Notes: generated by a model from the sequence alone, not told the origin. A DNA stretch of 7,341 nt from Betaproteobacteria bacterium (GCA_009922405.1 RFVZ01000128.1:1-7341); one strand, 5' to 3'. Shown: positions 1-5,736, counted from the stretch's first letter. Numbers and translations are program-made.

Positions 1-1135
1 AGTGCCGAAGGCGGTGGTAAAGAGTCGACCGCGATTCTAGCCGATCGCGCAAAAACGCACTGAGCGATCGGATGAGCGATGGGCCAGCGGCCAGTTGGCG
101 CGACCAGTCGGTGGCGCCCTGTTTCAATTCGGGTAGATGTTTGATCCAGCCGTCCCAGGCCGCTGCAAGATGCGCGGCTTCTCCAAGGTCCCAGGCGCGG
201 GCCAGCGAGGCCTGCGCGGCCGTCGCGGCTTCCGGCAAGAATGGTCGCCACCGCGCGAGCCAGGCGTCGAGTTGCTCCCGGTGCGACTGGTCCGCCTGCC
301 GATAGGGCTGCCAGATGAAGGGAATCGCGGCCCAATGAGCCCGCACCAGGGAGTCCTCCCCCCGGACAAAGGCCGCCGTGCAGGACCAAAGCAAGCGATC
401 AAAATCCCGCTGAGCAACCCAACCAAAGGCGTGAACTCGAAGGTTCCCCTGGCGGTTCGTCGGTGCTGGGCCTGACGGTAGCAGCAAAAGCATCGGGGGG
501 CCATTTGCAAGCGTTTCGATCAGCGCATCGACCGGCGCATCAGGGTAGCCAAACACCAGCACTGCCGGCAGCTTGCGGTCTGCCTCTTGAACTCCGAGTC
601 CAGCCAGAAAGGTCTCGCGTTCAAGCGCGTCGGCGCGGAACTGGTCTCGGTCTTGCAACAGATCGGGTTCGCGCAGCAACCCCCCAGTCGATGAATCGAA
701 TCCCGGAAAGAAGAAGATTTCGTCGAGCCCGTTGGTCCGATTGGGGGATGCGAGGGTATGACATGACTCGGTCCAGGACTGGGGTGTCAAGTGCTCCAAA
801 TTGATCCAGACCGGGGGCGGTTGCTGCTCGCCCATCGACTCCAGGACGCATTGAGGCAGCCGACAGCCGAAGGTCGAAATCATGACCCCGACCTCTGCTG
901 CCGGAAACGTCCAGTCGACGACCCGAACACCGTCAATTGATGGTGGATCAAGAGATGCTGAAAGCCCTGGAACTAGCTGCCGAAGGACCTCCGGGCGGTC
1001 GATCGCAAGCACAACTTCGGCGCTCAGTGAATCGTCTTTGGCAAGTGCAGAAGCCAGGTTCCGGGCGAGGCGCCAGCAAACGGCTGCATCACCAAAATAA
1101 TCAACCACCTGACACCAAATGACAATGGTCGTCAC
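1..1135 (-). CDS. earP: EF-P arginine rhamnosyltransferase EarP (3' end beyond window)
   Basis: EarP is a cytosolic GT-B glycosyltransferase (DUF2331) that uses dTDP-rhamnose to rhamnosylate a conserved arginine of elongation factor P, letting EF-P rescue ribosomes at polyproline stretches. I translated 378 uninterrupted codons from GTG 1135; the family is about 370-390 aa, so only a few residues should be missing. Family hallmarks in order: VVDYFGDAAVCWRLAR (10-25), whose D12 and D16 match the catalytic-region aspartates; VDWTFP (73-78); WINLEHL (110-116); FFFPGF then GGLLRE (141-156); DRLLW (246-250); and FVRGEDSLVRAHW (256-268), the sugar-nucleotide-binding signature with E260. GTG is chosen because an in-frame TGA lies at 1154-1156; the only start-like codon between is CTG 1153-1151, and a later start would remove the first strand. 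No good Shine-Dalgarno is visible. It starts 36 nt after the KTSC-like gene. efp is the expected neighbour beyond position 1. Confidence 0.93.
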   Translation of the reverse strand, partial: MTTIVIWCQVVDYFGDAAVCWRLARNLASALAKDDSLSAEVVLAIDRPEVLRQLVPGLSASLDPPSIDGVRVVDWTFPAAEVGVMISTFGCRLPQCVLESMGEQQPPPVWINLEHLTPQSWTESCHTLASPNRTNGLDEIFFFPGFDSSTGGLLREPDLLQDRDQFRADALERETFLAGLGVQEADRKLPAVLVFGYPDAPVDALIETLANGPPMLLLLPSGPAPTNRQGNLRVHAFGWVAQRDFDRLLWSCTAAFVRGEDSLVRAHWAAIPFIWQPYRQADQSHREQLDAWLARWRPFLPEAATAAQASLARAWDLGEAAHLAAAWDGWIKHLPELKQGATDWSRQLAAGPSLIRSLSAFLRDRLESRSTLYHRLRH

Positions 1136-1146
1136 GTTAGGCGGGA

Positions 1147-1175
1147 GGCGCAGTCAGCTGCAGGGGCGCAGTCAG
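1147..1175. repeat. 11-bp direct repeat, 18-nt period, in the KTSC-like/earP spacer
   Basis: GGCGCAGTCAG occurs at 1147-1157 and again, identically, at 1165-1175. On the coding strand each copy reads CTGACTGCGCC. The right copy contains the TGA that ends the KTSC-like gene (1172-1174), and the left copy contains a second TGA (1154-1156) in the same frame. It looks like a partly decayed 18-bp tandem duplication of the gene end. Confidence 0.7.
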
Positions 1176-1435
1176 GAAAAAAGATCGTCCAGCTTTTTGC
1201 GAGCGTCTTCATTGGCGCCGACCCGGCGACGTTCGTACGCATACTCTTCGACAATCCGGTCCTCGTAGTAGCTGGCCGGATTGGGCGAGGAAAAAAAACG
1301 CCGGGCAACTTCTTCCGGAACGCCTTTGAAGACGCGGATTTCGCCGCTTGCAAACGTAATCTCAAGGCGCTCAAAACGGGCTTCGTAATTCGCGTTACGA
1401 AGCGTCGCCGTATTGAGTGCGCGCTGAATCGCCAT
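1172..1435 (-). CDS. Small KTSC-domain-like protein of unknown function
   Basis: An 87-aa cytosolic protein with no signal peptide or membrane segment. Residues about 17-70 resemble the KTSC domain, named for its presence at the C-terminus of some lysyl-tRNA synthetases and also found as a stand-alone bacterial protein. The similarity is the pattern LEITFASGEIRVFKGVP (24-40), a helix, SYYEDRI (55-61) and EYAYERR (64-70). The C-terminus is charged (EDARKKLDDLF). I assigned the domain by eye, and the usual Y-x-Y just before GVP reads R-V-F, so it may be a divergent member. ATG 1435 is preferred over earlier in-frame starts because its A is the last base of the adk stop (TGATG) and AGGGA lies 5 nt upstream (1440-1444); an upstream start would run deep into adk. 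It is probably made by coupled translation from the adk message. No biochemical function can be given. Confidence 0.8.
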   Translation of the reverse strand: MAIQRALNTATLRNANYEARFERLEITFASGEIRVFKGVPEEVARRFFSSPNPASYYEDRIVEEYAYERRRVGANEDARKKLDDLFS

Positions 1436-2094
1436 CAGTTCCCTGCGAGGATCTCGGATACGCGCTGGCGGATTTCGTCCACTGAACCCACGCCCGAGAT
1501 AGTGCGCAATTTGGGTGCGCCGATCTCGCCCCGACCACCCCAACTCGCGTAGTAATCCACGAGGGGACGCGTTTGCGAATGATAGACGTGGAGCCGCTTG
1601 CGAACGGTTTCTTCCCGGTCGTCTTCGCGCTGGATCAGGGGCTCGCCCGTATCGTCGTCATGGTCTGGATATTTGGGCGGATTGAAGACGACGTGATAGG
1701 TGCGCCCAGACGCTAGATGCACCCGTCGGCCACTCATTCGGGTAATGATTTCGTCGTCATCGACGCTGATTTCGAGTACGAAGTCGAGCGCGACGCCAGC
1801 CGTCTTCATGGCCTCGGCTTGTGGGATCGTCCGCGGAAATCCATCAAACAGATAGCCGCCCCGGCAGTCCGGCTCTTGCAGCCGGTCTCGGACCAGTCCG
1901 ATGATGATTTCGTCGGAAACCAGTGCGCCTGAATCCATGACCTGTTTGGCAGCCAGGCCGAGCGGCGTGCCTGCGCTCACGGCAGCACGCAACATGTCCC
2001 CGGTCGAGATTTGTGGGATCTTGAACTTTTCCTTGATGAACGCCGCCTGCGTCCCTTTACCCGCGCCAGGCGGGCCAAGCAGAATGAGTTTCAT
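1435..2094 (-). CDS. adk: Adenylate kinase
   Basis: Interconverts ATP + AMP and 2 ADP in the cytosol, setting adenylate energy charge and supplying ADP for nucleotide synthesis. The 219-aa product is the full long-form enzyme. It has the P-loop GPPGAGKGT (7-15), the AMP-binding STGDMLR (30-36), FDGFPRT (83-89), GRRVHLASGRTYH (122-134) leading into the LID, and DDREETVRKRL (158-168) with the phosphate-contacting arginines. The LID lacks the four zinc cysteines, as is usual in Gram-negative Adk. ATG 2094 has a strong Shine-Dalgarno, GAGGAG at 2100-2105, 5 nt away. The 54-nt gap to kdsB is AT-rich for this genome and might hold an extra promoter, but I see no convincing -35/-10 pair. The stop overlaps the KTSC-like start by one base. 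Confidence 0.98.
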   Translation of the reverse strand: MKLILLGPPGAGKGTQAAFIKEKFKIPQISTGDMLRAAVSAGTPLGLAAKQVMDSGALVSDEIIIGLVRDRLQEPDCRGGYLFDGFPRTIPQAEAMKTAGVALDFVLEISVDDDEIITRMSGRRVHLASGRTYHVVFNPPKYPDHDDDTGEPLIQREDDREETVRKRLHVYHSQTRPLVDYYASWGGRGEIGAPKLRTISGVGSVDEIRQRVSEILAGN

Positions 2095-2148
2095 CGTTTC
2101 TCCTCTTCGCCCTTGTAATCTTTAATTTTGGTCTTTGAATTAGGGAAA

Positions 2149-2979
2149 CTAACCGCTCGGGGCGCGTAGCGTCAAACCGCAGTGCAACGAAGGGTCTTCG
2201 AAGCGCGCACGCATCCTCTCGAGATCAGCCGGTGTATCGACCCCGGGGGCTGGGCTCTCAGTCGTGATCGTCACAGCAATTCGATAACCGTGCCAAAGTG
2301 CGCGAAGCTGTTCGAGCGATTCAACGGCTTCGGTTGGTGATGGTTCAAGAGTCGGGTAAGTCCGCAGAAAACCCGCCCGGTAGGCATAGATCCCCAGGTG
2401 ACGCAGCGGTGGACATCCAGGAAAATCTGGCAACTCGGCCGGGGTAATGTTCGGGAACGCACCGAACGCGTCGCGTGGGAAAGGGATCGGTGCCCGGCTG
2501 AAGACCAGTGCACGTCCTTGCGCGTCAAGAACAACCTTGACCACGCTGGGGGCCAAAAACTCCGCGATGCTCAGGATTGGATGGGCCGCCGTCGACATGG
2601 CGCAGTCCGAATGACCGGCCAACAGACGTGCGACATCCCGCACTAGGGCCGGTTCCATAGCTGGCTCGTCGCCTTGCAGATTCACGACGATCTTTTCGTC
2701 GCCCAAATCCAGGAGCATCGCCGCTTCCGCCAGTCGGTCTGTGCCGGTCGGGTGGTCCGCCCGTGTCAGGATGGACTCGTGGCCATGGGCCTGAACGGCC
2801 GCCTGGATCTCTGGGTCATCGGTCGCGACCACGACGCGGTTCGCTCCGCTCGCGACCGCAACTTCGGCTACCCGAACCACCATGGGCTTTCCTCCCAGGT
2901 CAGCCAGTGCCTTGTCGGGCAGTCGGGTCGATGCCCTTCGGGCAGGAATAAGAACGGTGAATTCAGGGTGCGGGATCAT
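2149..2979 (-). CDS. kdsB: 3-deoxy-manno-octulosonate cytidylyltransferase (CMP-Kdo synthetase)
   Basis: Activates Kdo with CTP to give CMP-Kdo and pyrophosphate, the sugar donor for the inner core of lipopolysaccharide; cytosolic, Mg-dependent. The 276-aa chain has the nucleotidyltransferase N-terminus LIPARRASTRLP (10-21), VVVATDD (49-55), HPTGTDRLAE (76-85), NLQGDEP (100-106) with the metal-binding Asp104, FSRAPIPFPRD (160-170), HLGIYAYR (194-201), ESLEQLR (220-226) and PGVDTPADLE (245-254), whose Asp248 should be the second metal ligand. It is about 25 aa longer than the Escherichia coli enzyme, through a short N-terminal lead and a C-terminal tail. I chose ATG 2979; TTG at 2982 is directly before it and in frame. 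Neither has a clear Shine-Dalgarno. The start lies inside the Trm112-like gene (17-nt overlap), so translation probably depends on coupling. Confidence 0.97.
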   Translation of the reverse strand: MIPHPEFTVLIPARRASTRLPDKALADLGGKPMVVRVAEVAVASGANRVVVATDDPEIQAAVQAHGHESILTRADHPTGTDRLAEAAMLLDLGDEKIVVNLQGDEPAMEPALVRDVARLLAGHSDCAMSTAAHPILSIAEFLAPSVVKVVLDAQGRALVFSRAPIPFPRDAFGAFPNITPAELPDFPGCPPLRHLGIYAYRAGFLRTYPTLEPSPTEAVESLEQLRALWHGYRIAVTITTESPAPGVDTPADLERMRARFEDPSLHCGLTLRAPSG

Positions 2980-3148
2980 CAACGTCGACTAGCGGCCGGG
3001 CCTCGGACTCCAGCATGACCGGAATCCCATCCCGAATCGGGAATGCGAGCCGATCCACGCGGCAGCGCAATTCCGCTTTGAGGCGGTCATGCTCGAGTGG
3101 ACCTTTGCAAAGGGGGCAGACAAGAATATCAAGCAGTCGGGCGTCCAA
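2963..3148 (-). CDS. Trm112-family (YcaR/UPF0434-like) small zinc-ribbon protein
   Basis: A 61-aa protein of the Trm112/YcaR family. Eukaryotic and archaeal Trm112 activates several methyltransferases; the role of bacterial single-domain members between lpxK and kdsB is unsettled. Seen here: LLDILVCPLCKGPLE (5-19) with the CPxC knuckle (C11, C14), ELRC with C29, then LAFPIRDGIPVMLESEAR (34-51), the diagnostic tail. There are three cysteines rather than four, as is common in this subfamily. The start is TTG 3148, giving MDARLLDILVCP as in homologues, with GAGGAG 7 nt upstream. A TTG five codons earlier (3163) sits too close to that ribosome site. It overlaps the lpxK end by 20 nt and the kdsB start by 17 nt, so the three genes are surely one transcript. 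Confidence 0.92.
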   Translation of the reverse strand: MDARLLDILVCPLCKGPLEHDRLKAELRCRVDRLAFPIRDGIPVMLESEARPLVDVDDPAP

Positions 3149-4301
3149 AGAGGCGCTCCTCAATGAAATCGATCAGGCTGGGCGGGATAACGGCTTCGAT
3201 TCGCAGCACCCGAATTCTCGGGTCTGCTGATTGGTCGCATTTTACGGCGTCCTTCTCGGTCATCAGAATACAGTCGGCCGGTAGGCCACGAAGCCAGACC
3301 AGATCGATTGGGGCGTGGTCAGCCAGCCCAATGGCTTTGAACTGCAGGCCGATCCCCCGCAGACGGTCAAAAAACCGCTCAGGTCGGGCGATACCGGTGA
3401 CAGCGACGGTTCGTTGACCCCGAGTCCACTGAAGTAATTCTGCGTCGGACAGGAGTCGGTCGGGCGCGCTGAGTGACCACCATCCCAGAACCCGTGTCGT
3501 AACCCCAAAACGAGTCGGATGACCAATCGGATCCGGCGCGCCATCGCGCAGCAGAACGGCATCCGACTGAAGACCATTTAAGGGCGACTCTCGCAACGGA
3601 CCCGCCGGCAGTAGCTGGCCGTTGCCAAGTCCTCGTTGATCAAACACGATGAATTCCAGGTCGCGGGGCAGGCCACGGTGTTGTAGACCGTCGTCGGAAA
3701 TGATGATCTCTGTCGTGGGTGCTACGGCCAGAAGGGATTGCAGCGCTTGGGCCCGCCGGCGCCCGATCGCAATCGGGCATGCGGCGTGTCGGGCCATCAG
3801 GGCGGCTTCATCGCCAGCGGTCCTGTAATCGGGCGGGATGAGAAAGGCCTGCGCGTCATTTGCGGCCAAGGAGGCGCCTGCGCCCCGGGCGATCAGTCCC
3901 GTCTGCCAACCCCGTGCCCGCAATTCGCGCGCAATTGCGATCACGATTGGGGTCTTCCCGGTACCCCCTGCCACGAGGTTGCCCACGACCACGATCGGCG
4001 GTGGGGCCGGGGCAGTGACCAGGGCGCTGTGATCGATGCGCGCCCTGTTTTCGCGCCGCGTCTTCTTAGCCGTCTGGATCTGATCGAAACGGCGCCCGCT
4101 GATCAGTGCGGTCAAAATCGTCCACGGCAACAGAGCTAGAAACAGGAGGCCGGGGAGGCTGAGGAGTCTGAGAAGGCCGCGAGATGGGTTGTTGGCGGCG
4201 ACGCTCCGCGGAGTCGGGCTCGGTTCAGAGGGCCGTCCGTACCAGAGAGCTTCGATGGTTCCGGACAGCCGGCTACGTGAGCGGTCGACGTGTGGAGTCA
4301 T
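3129..4301 (-). CDS. lpxK: Tetraacyldisaccharide 4'-kinase (lipid A 4'-kinase)
   Basis: Phosphorylates the 4' position of the tetraacyldisaccharide 1-phosphate to make lipid IVA, at the cytosolic face of the inner membrane. The product is 390 aa, against about 328 in Escherichia coli. Seen: IEALWYG (16-22), a Ser/Pro-rich stretch to about 41, a membrane-associating hydrophobic segment (about 43-68), Walker A GNLVAGGTGKTP (107-118), GDEAAL (163-168), DDGLQH (203-208), FDQRGLGNGQLLPAGPLRE (220-238), ADHAP (327-331) and MTEKDAVKC (347-355). By my alignment D164 and H329 match the catalytic Asp99/His261 pair described for Aquifex LpxK. The usual SRGYGG after the P-loop reads ARGAGA (138-143). ATG 4301 has AGGA 7 nt upstream. 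It heads the minus-strand unit and overlaps the Trm112-like gene by 20 nt. Confidence 0.97.
   Translation of the reverse strand: MTPHVDRSRSRLSGTIEALWYGRPSEPSPTPRSVAANNPSRGLLRLLSLPGLLFLALLPWTILTALISGRRFDQIQTAKKTRRENRARIDHSALVTAPAPPPIVVVGNLVAGGTGKTPIVIAIARELRARGWQTGLIARGAGASLAANDAQAFLIPPDYRTAGDEAALMARHAACPIAIGRRRAQALQSLLAVAPTTEIIISDDGLQHRGLPRDLEFIVFDQRGLGNGQLLPAGPLRESPLNGLQSDAVLLRDGAPDPIGHPTRFGVTTRVLGWWSLSAPDRLLSDAELLQWTRGQRTVAVTGIARPERFFDRLRGIGLQFKAIGLADHAPIDLVWLRGLPADCILMTEKDAVKCDQSADPRIRVLRIEAVIPPSLIDFIEERLFGRPTA
3156..3161 (-). promoter_or_regulatory. Ribosome binding site deciding the Trm112-like TTG start
   Basis: GAGGAG on the minus strand lies 7 nt before TTG 3148, inside the last codons of lpxK. 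It fixes the start at the second of two in-frame TTG codons, because the first (3161-3163) overlaps the motif. Confidence 0.7.
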
Positions 4302-4329
4302 TCACAAATCCTGTGGATAACTCTGTGAA
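4301..4329 (-). promoter_or_regulatory. Perfect DnaA-box sequence inside a 6-bp-arm dyad at the lpxK start
   Basis: The minus strand at 4312-4320 reads TTATCCACA, identical to the high-affinity DnaA box. It is flanked by the inverted arms TTCACA (4301-4306) and TGTGAA (4324-4329), separated by 17 nt. The right-hand end of the box overlaps the start of the lpxK ribosome site ACAGGA, and the last arm base is the A of the ATG. In RNA the arms could pair and hold the ribosome site in the loop. A single 9-mer may be chance, and function is inferred. Confidence 0.45.
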
Positions 4330-4380
4330 GAGTGGGCTGTCATTGGATTGAAACCACGGTTCGATTGGGCTGCCATCAAA

Positions 4381-4430
4381 CTGATTAAATTTTAGTCAAA
4401 CAAAAAAATCATTTAAAAACAAATATTTGC
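4381..4430. promoter_or_regulatory. 50-nt block of about 82% A+T with dyad symmetry
   Basis: By my count 9 of 50 bases are G or C, against a GC-rich background. It contains a near-palindrome at 4383-4397 (GATTAAA-T-TTTAGTC, one mismatched pair) and a perfect 10-bp palindrome, CAAATATTTG, at 4420-4429. It could be a promoter/UP element, a nucleoid-protein site or an operator; I cannot tell which. Confidence 0.5.
4389..4417 (-). promoter_or_regulatory. Candidate sigma-70 promoter for lpxK
   Basis: On the minus strand, -35 TTTAAA (4412-4417), a 17-nt spacer and -10 TAAAAT (4389-4394) face lpxK. They match the consensus at 4/6 and 5/6. Transcription would begin near 4382, giving a leader of about 80 nt that carries the DnaA-box dyad. 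AT-rich DNA makes chance matches likely. Confidence 0.35.
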
Positions 4431-4490
4431 ACGGTTATCTCTGGCGTTCGAGGGCTGTTTCTAGGGGTTGCCAAGATCTTTTCAGTCAGG

Positions 4491-4521
4491 ATGGCAGGAT
4501 TGCCCCAGCCTGACCTACAAT
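4491..4521 (+). promoter_or_regulatory. Candidate sodB promoter
   Basis: TACAAT (4516-4521) is a 5/6 match to the -10 element, and ATGGCA (4491-4496) is a weak -35 at a long 19-nt spacing. The transcript would begin near 4528 and carry a leader of about 93 nt. I found no clear Fur-box consensus. Confidence 0.3.
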
Positions 4522-4620
4522 CCTCGGACCTTTTTGTTCACTCGATGTGCATTCGGGTCCTCTGCTGGGTGAATCAACCCCGGCGGGGGCGAATCCATCC
4601 AACCCTCAAGGACTCAGATC

Positions 4621-5202
4621 ATGGAACATACCCTGCCGGCTCTTCCTTACGCGATTGACGCGCTGCAGCCACACATGTCCAAAGAAACGCTCGAGTTTCA
4701 TCACGGCAAGCATCACCAAACTTATGTCACCAATCTGAATAATTTGGTGAAAGGGACCGAGTTCGAGCAAGCCAGTCTGGTCGACATCGTCAAGCGTTCG
4801 TCGGGACCTGTCTTCAACAACGCGGCCCAGATCTGGAATCACACCTTTTTCTGGAACTGTTTGACGCCGACTACGTCGGGCCATCCGTCCGGTGCTCTGG
4901 CCGCCGCGATCGATGCCAAGTGGGGCTCTCTGGCCGCGTTTCAGGAAGCGTTTACGAAGAGCGCATTGGGCAATTTTGGCTCGGGCTGGACATGGCTGGT
5001 CAAGAAAGCCGATGGCTCGGTCGATATCGCCAACACCTCTAATGCAGCCACCCCGCTGAGCGGAGCCGATGTGCCCCTGCTGACCTGTGACGTCTGGGAG
5101 CACGCGTATTACATCGACCATCGGAATCGCCGTCCCGATTTTCTGGCTGCATTCTGGAAGTTAACCAACTGGACGTTCGCCGAGCACAACTACGCGGGCT
5201 AA
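4621..5202 (+). CDS. sodB: Superoxide dismutase, Fe-type
   Basis: Converts superoxide to oxygen and hydrogen peroxide in the cytosol; the 193-aa length is typical and there is no signal peptide. Metal ligands in the expected places: H27 in FHHGKHHQTY (26-35), H74 in NHTFFW (73-78), and D157 and H161 in DVWEHAYYIDHRN (157-169). Q70 in AAQIWNH and FGSGWTWL (119-126) fit the iron rather than the manganese type, though metal choice or cambialism cannot be settled from sequence alone. Y35 is the conserved active-site gateway tyrosine. ATG 4621 is preceded by AAGGA with an 8-nt spacer. It is divergent from lpxK and converges on the DUF192 gene with only 15 nt between stop codons. Confidence 0.98.
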   Translation: MEHTLPALPYAIDALQPHMSKETLEFHHGKHHQTYVTNLNNLVKGTEFEQASLVDIVKRSSGPVFNNAAQIWNHTFFWNCLTPTTSGHPSGALAAAIDAKWGSLAAFQEAFTKSALGNFGSGWTWLVKKADGSVDIANTSNAATPLSGADVPLLTCDVWEHAYYIDHRNRRPDFLAAFWKLTNWTFAEHNYAG

Positions 5203-5216
5203 ACCGAACGAAGTTG

Positions 5217-5250
5217 ATCAGGGCGCCTTGAAATAACTGGGCGCGCTGAT
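5217..5250. terminator. Imperfect hairpin at the sodB/DUF192 convergent junction
   Basis: ATCAG-G-GCGCC (5217-5227) pairs with GGCGC-G-CTGAT (5240-5250): two 5-bp blocks around one G-G mismatch, with a possible T-G pair before a 10-nt loop. It begins 15 nt after the sodB stop and covers the last codons and stop of the DUF192 gene. There is no U-tract on either side, so it is at best a weak or Rho-assisted terminator or an mRNA 3'-end stabiliser. Confidence 0.35.
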
Positions 5251-5736
5251 TCGATCGCCTCGGTTGAGGCCGCGCTTTGCAAACCAGCCGCGCTCCATTT
5301 CGAGGGCGAACCTTACGCCTTCGTTGGAGCAATGGCTGGCCTCGGACTTGGGTTCCATGTCTGCGGTATTGACGATCCGGCCGTCATCGGCCAAAAACGC
5401 AATCGTCAGCGGGACCAGGGTGTTGCGCATCCAGAAGCACTGGGTTGAAGGCTGCTCGAAAACGAAGAGCATCCCTTCGTTTGGTCCCAGCCGTTCCCGA
5501 AACATCAAACCGCGAGCGCGACTGTCGACATCGCCTGCGACCTCGGCTCGGATCAAATACATGCCCGCCTGAAGCGTTGTTCGGGGGAGCCCACGCTCTT
5601 GAGGCTGAGCCTGCGTTGGGGGCGTGCCGAAGAGAGCGGTCGCGAAGCCAATCGCTGTCAGACAACTCAATGCTGAGCGCGCAAGCCGGCCGATAATCGT
5701 GTTGAGGCTAATCGGGTTCATGGCGCGATACGGCAT
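5218..5736 (-). CDS. Exported DUF192-family protein
   Basis: A 172-aa DUF192 protein of unknown biochemical function, predicted to be periplasmic. The N-terminus looks like a Sec signal: arginines, a hydrophobic stretch (about 22-37), then TQA-Q with likely cleavage after A43. No lipobox is convincing. The domain follows: SRARGLMFRERL (72-83), EGMLFVFEQP (87-96), FWMRNTLVPLTIAFLADDGR (101-120), then HCSNEGVRFALEMERGWFAK (135-154), the diagnostic order. The Asp often found after NT-x-x-PL is Thr111. ATG 5736 gives this length; ATG 5721 (MNPIS) is equally plausible, and neither has a Shine-Dalgarno. It is divergent from icd across 54 nt, a pairing I recall from other betaproteobacteria, and its end meets sodB. 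Confidence 0.93.
   Translation of the reverse strand: MPYRAMNPISLNTIIGRLARSALSCLTAIGFATALFGTPPTQAQPQERGLPRTTLQAGMYLIRAEVAGDVDSRARGLMFRERLGPNEGMLFVFEQPSTQCFWMRNTLVPLTIAFLADDGRIVNTADMEPKSEASHCSNEGVRFALEMERGWFAKRGLNRGDRISAPSYFKAP

Larger units (their letters stand above)
4302..4620. other. Divergent lpxK/sodB intergenic region
   Basis: These 319 nt hold no convincing gene. From left to right they contain a DnaA-box-like site in a dyad next to the lpxK start, ordinary sequence to 4380, a very AT-rich block at 4381-4430, ordinary GC-rich sequence, a candidate sodB -10 near 4516, and a leader ending in AAGGA (4608-4612), 8 nt before the sodB ATG. CCCC-GGC-GGGG near 4578-4588 could form a small leader hairpin. 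Both flanking genes must be transcribed outward from here. Confidence 0.8.

Noticed and set aside
124..851. Several open frames on both strands across 72-1122
   Set aside because: They lie over the continuous EarP frame, have no recognisable motifs and show composition typical of shadow frames in GC-rich DNA.
1436..1543. Longer start (1543) for the KTSC-like gene
   Set aside because: It would read over 100 nt of adk in another frame and adds residues without family similarity. The TGATG junction and AGGGA support 1435.
2095..2148. Promoter for adk in the AT-rich kdsB/adk spacer
   Set aside because: TTCAAA and TTACAA-like motifs exist but not at workable spacing; left as a note in the adk entry.
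3982..4008. LpxK P-loop region as a general ATPase or GTPase gene
   Set aside because: DDGLQH, GNGQLLPAGPLRE and MTEKDAVKC are specific to the LpxK family.
4302..4440. Replication origin (AT-rich block plus DnaA box)
   Set aside because: Only one perfect box is present, with other matches carrying two mismatches, and no dnaA, dnaN, rpmH or gidA gene is nearby. A regulatory site or chance is more likely.
4547..4738. Plus-strand 63-codon frame overlapping the sodB start
   Set aside because: It runs in another frame into sodB, has no ribosome site or recognisable motif, and is explained by the leader plus the sodB shadow.
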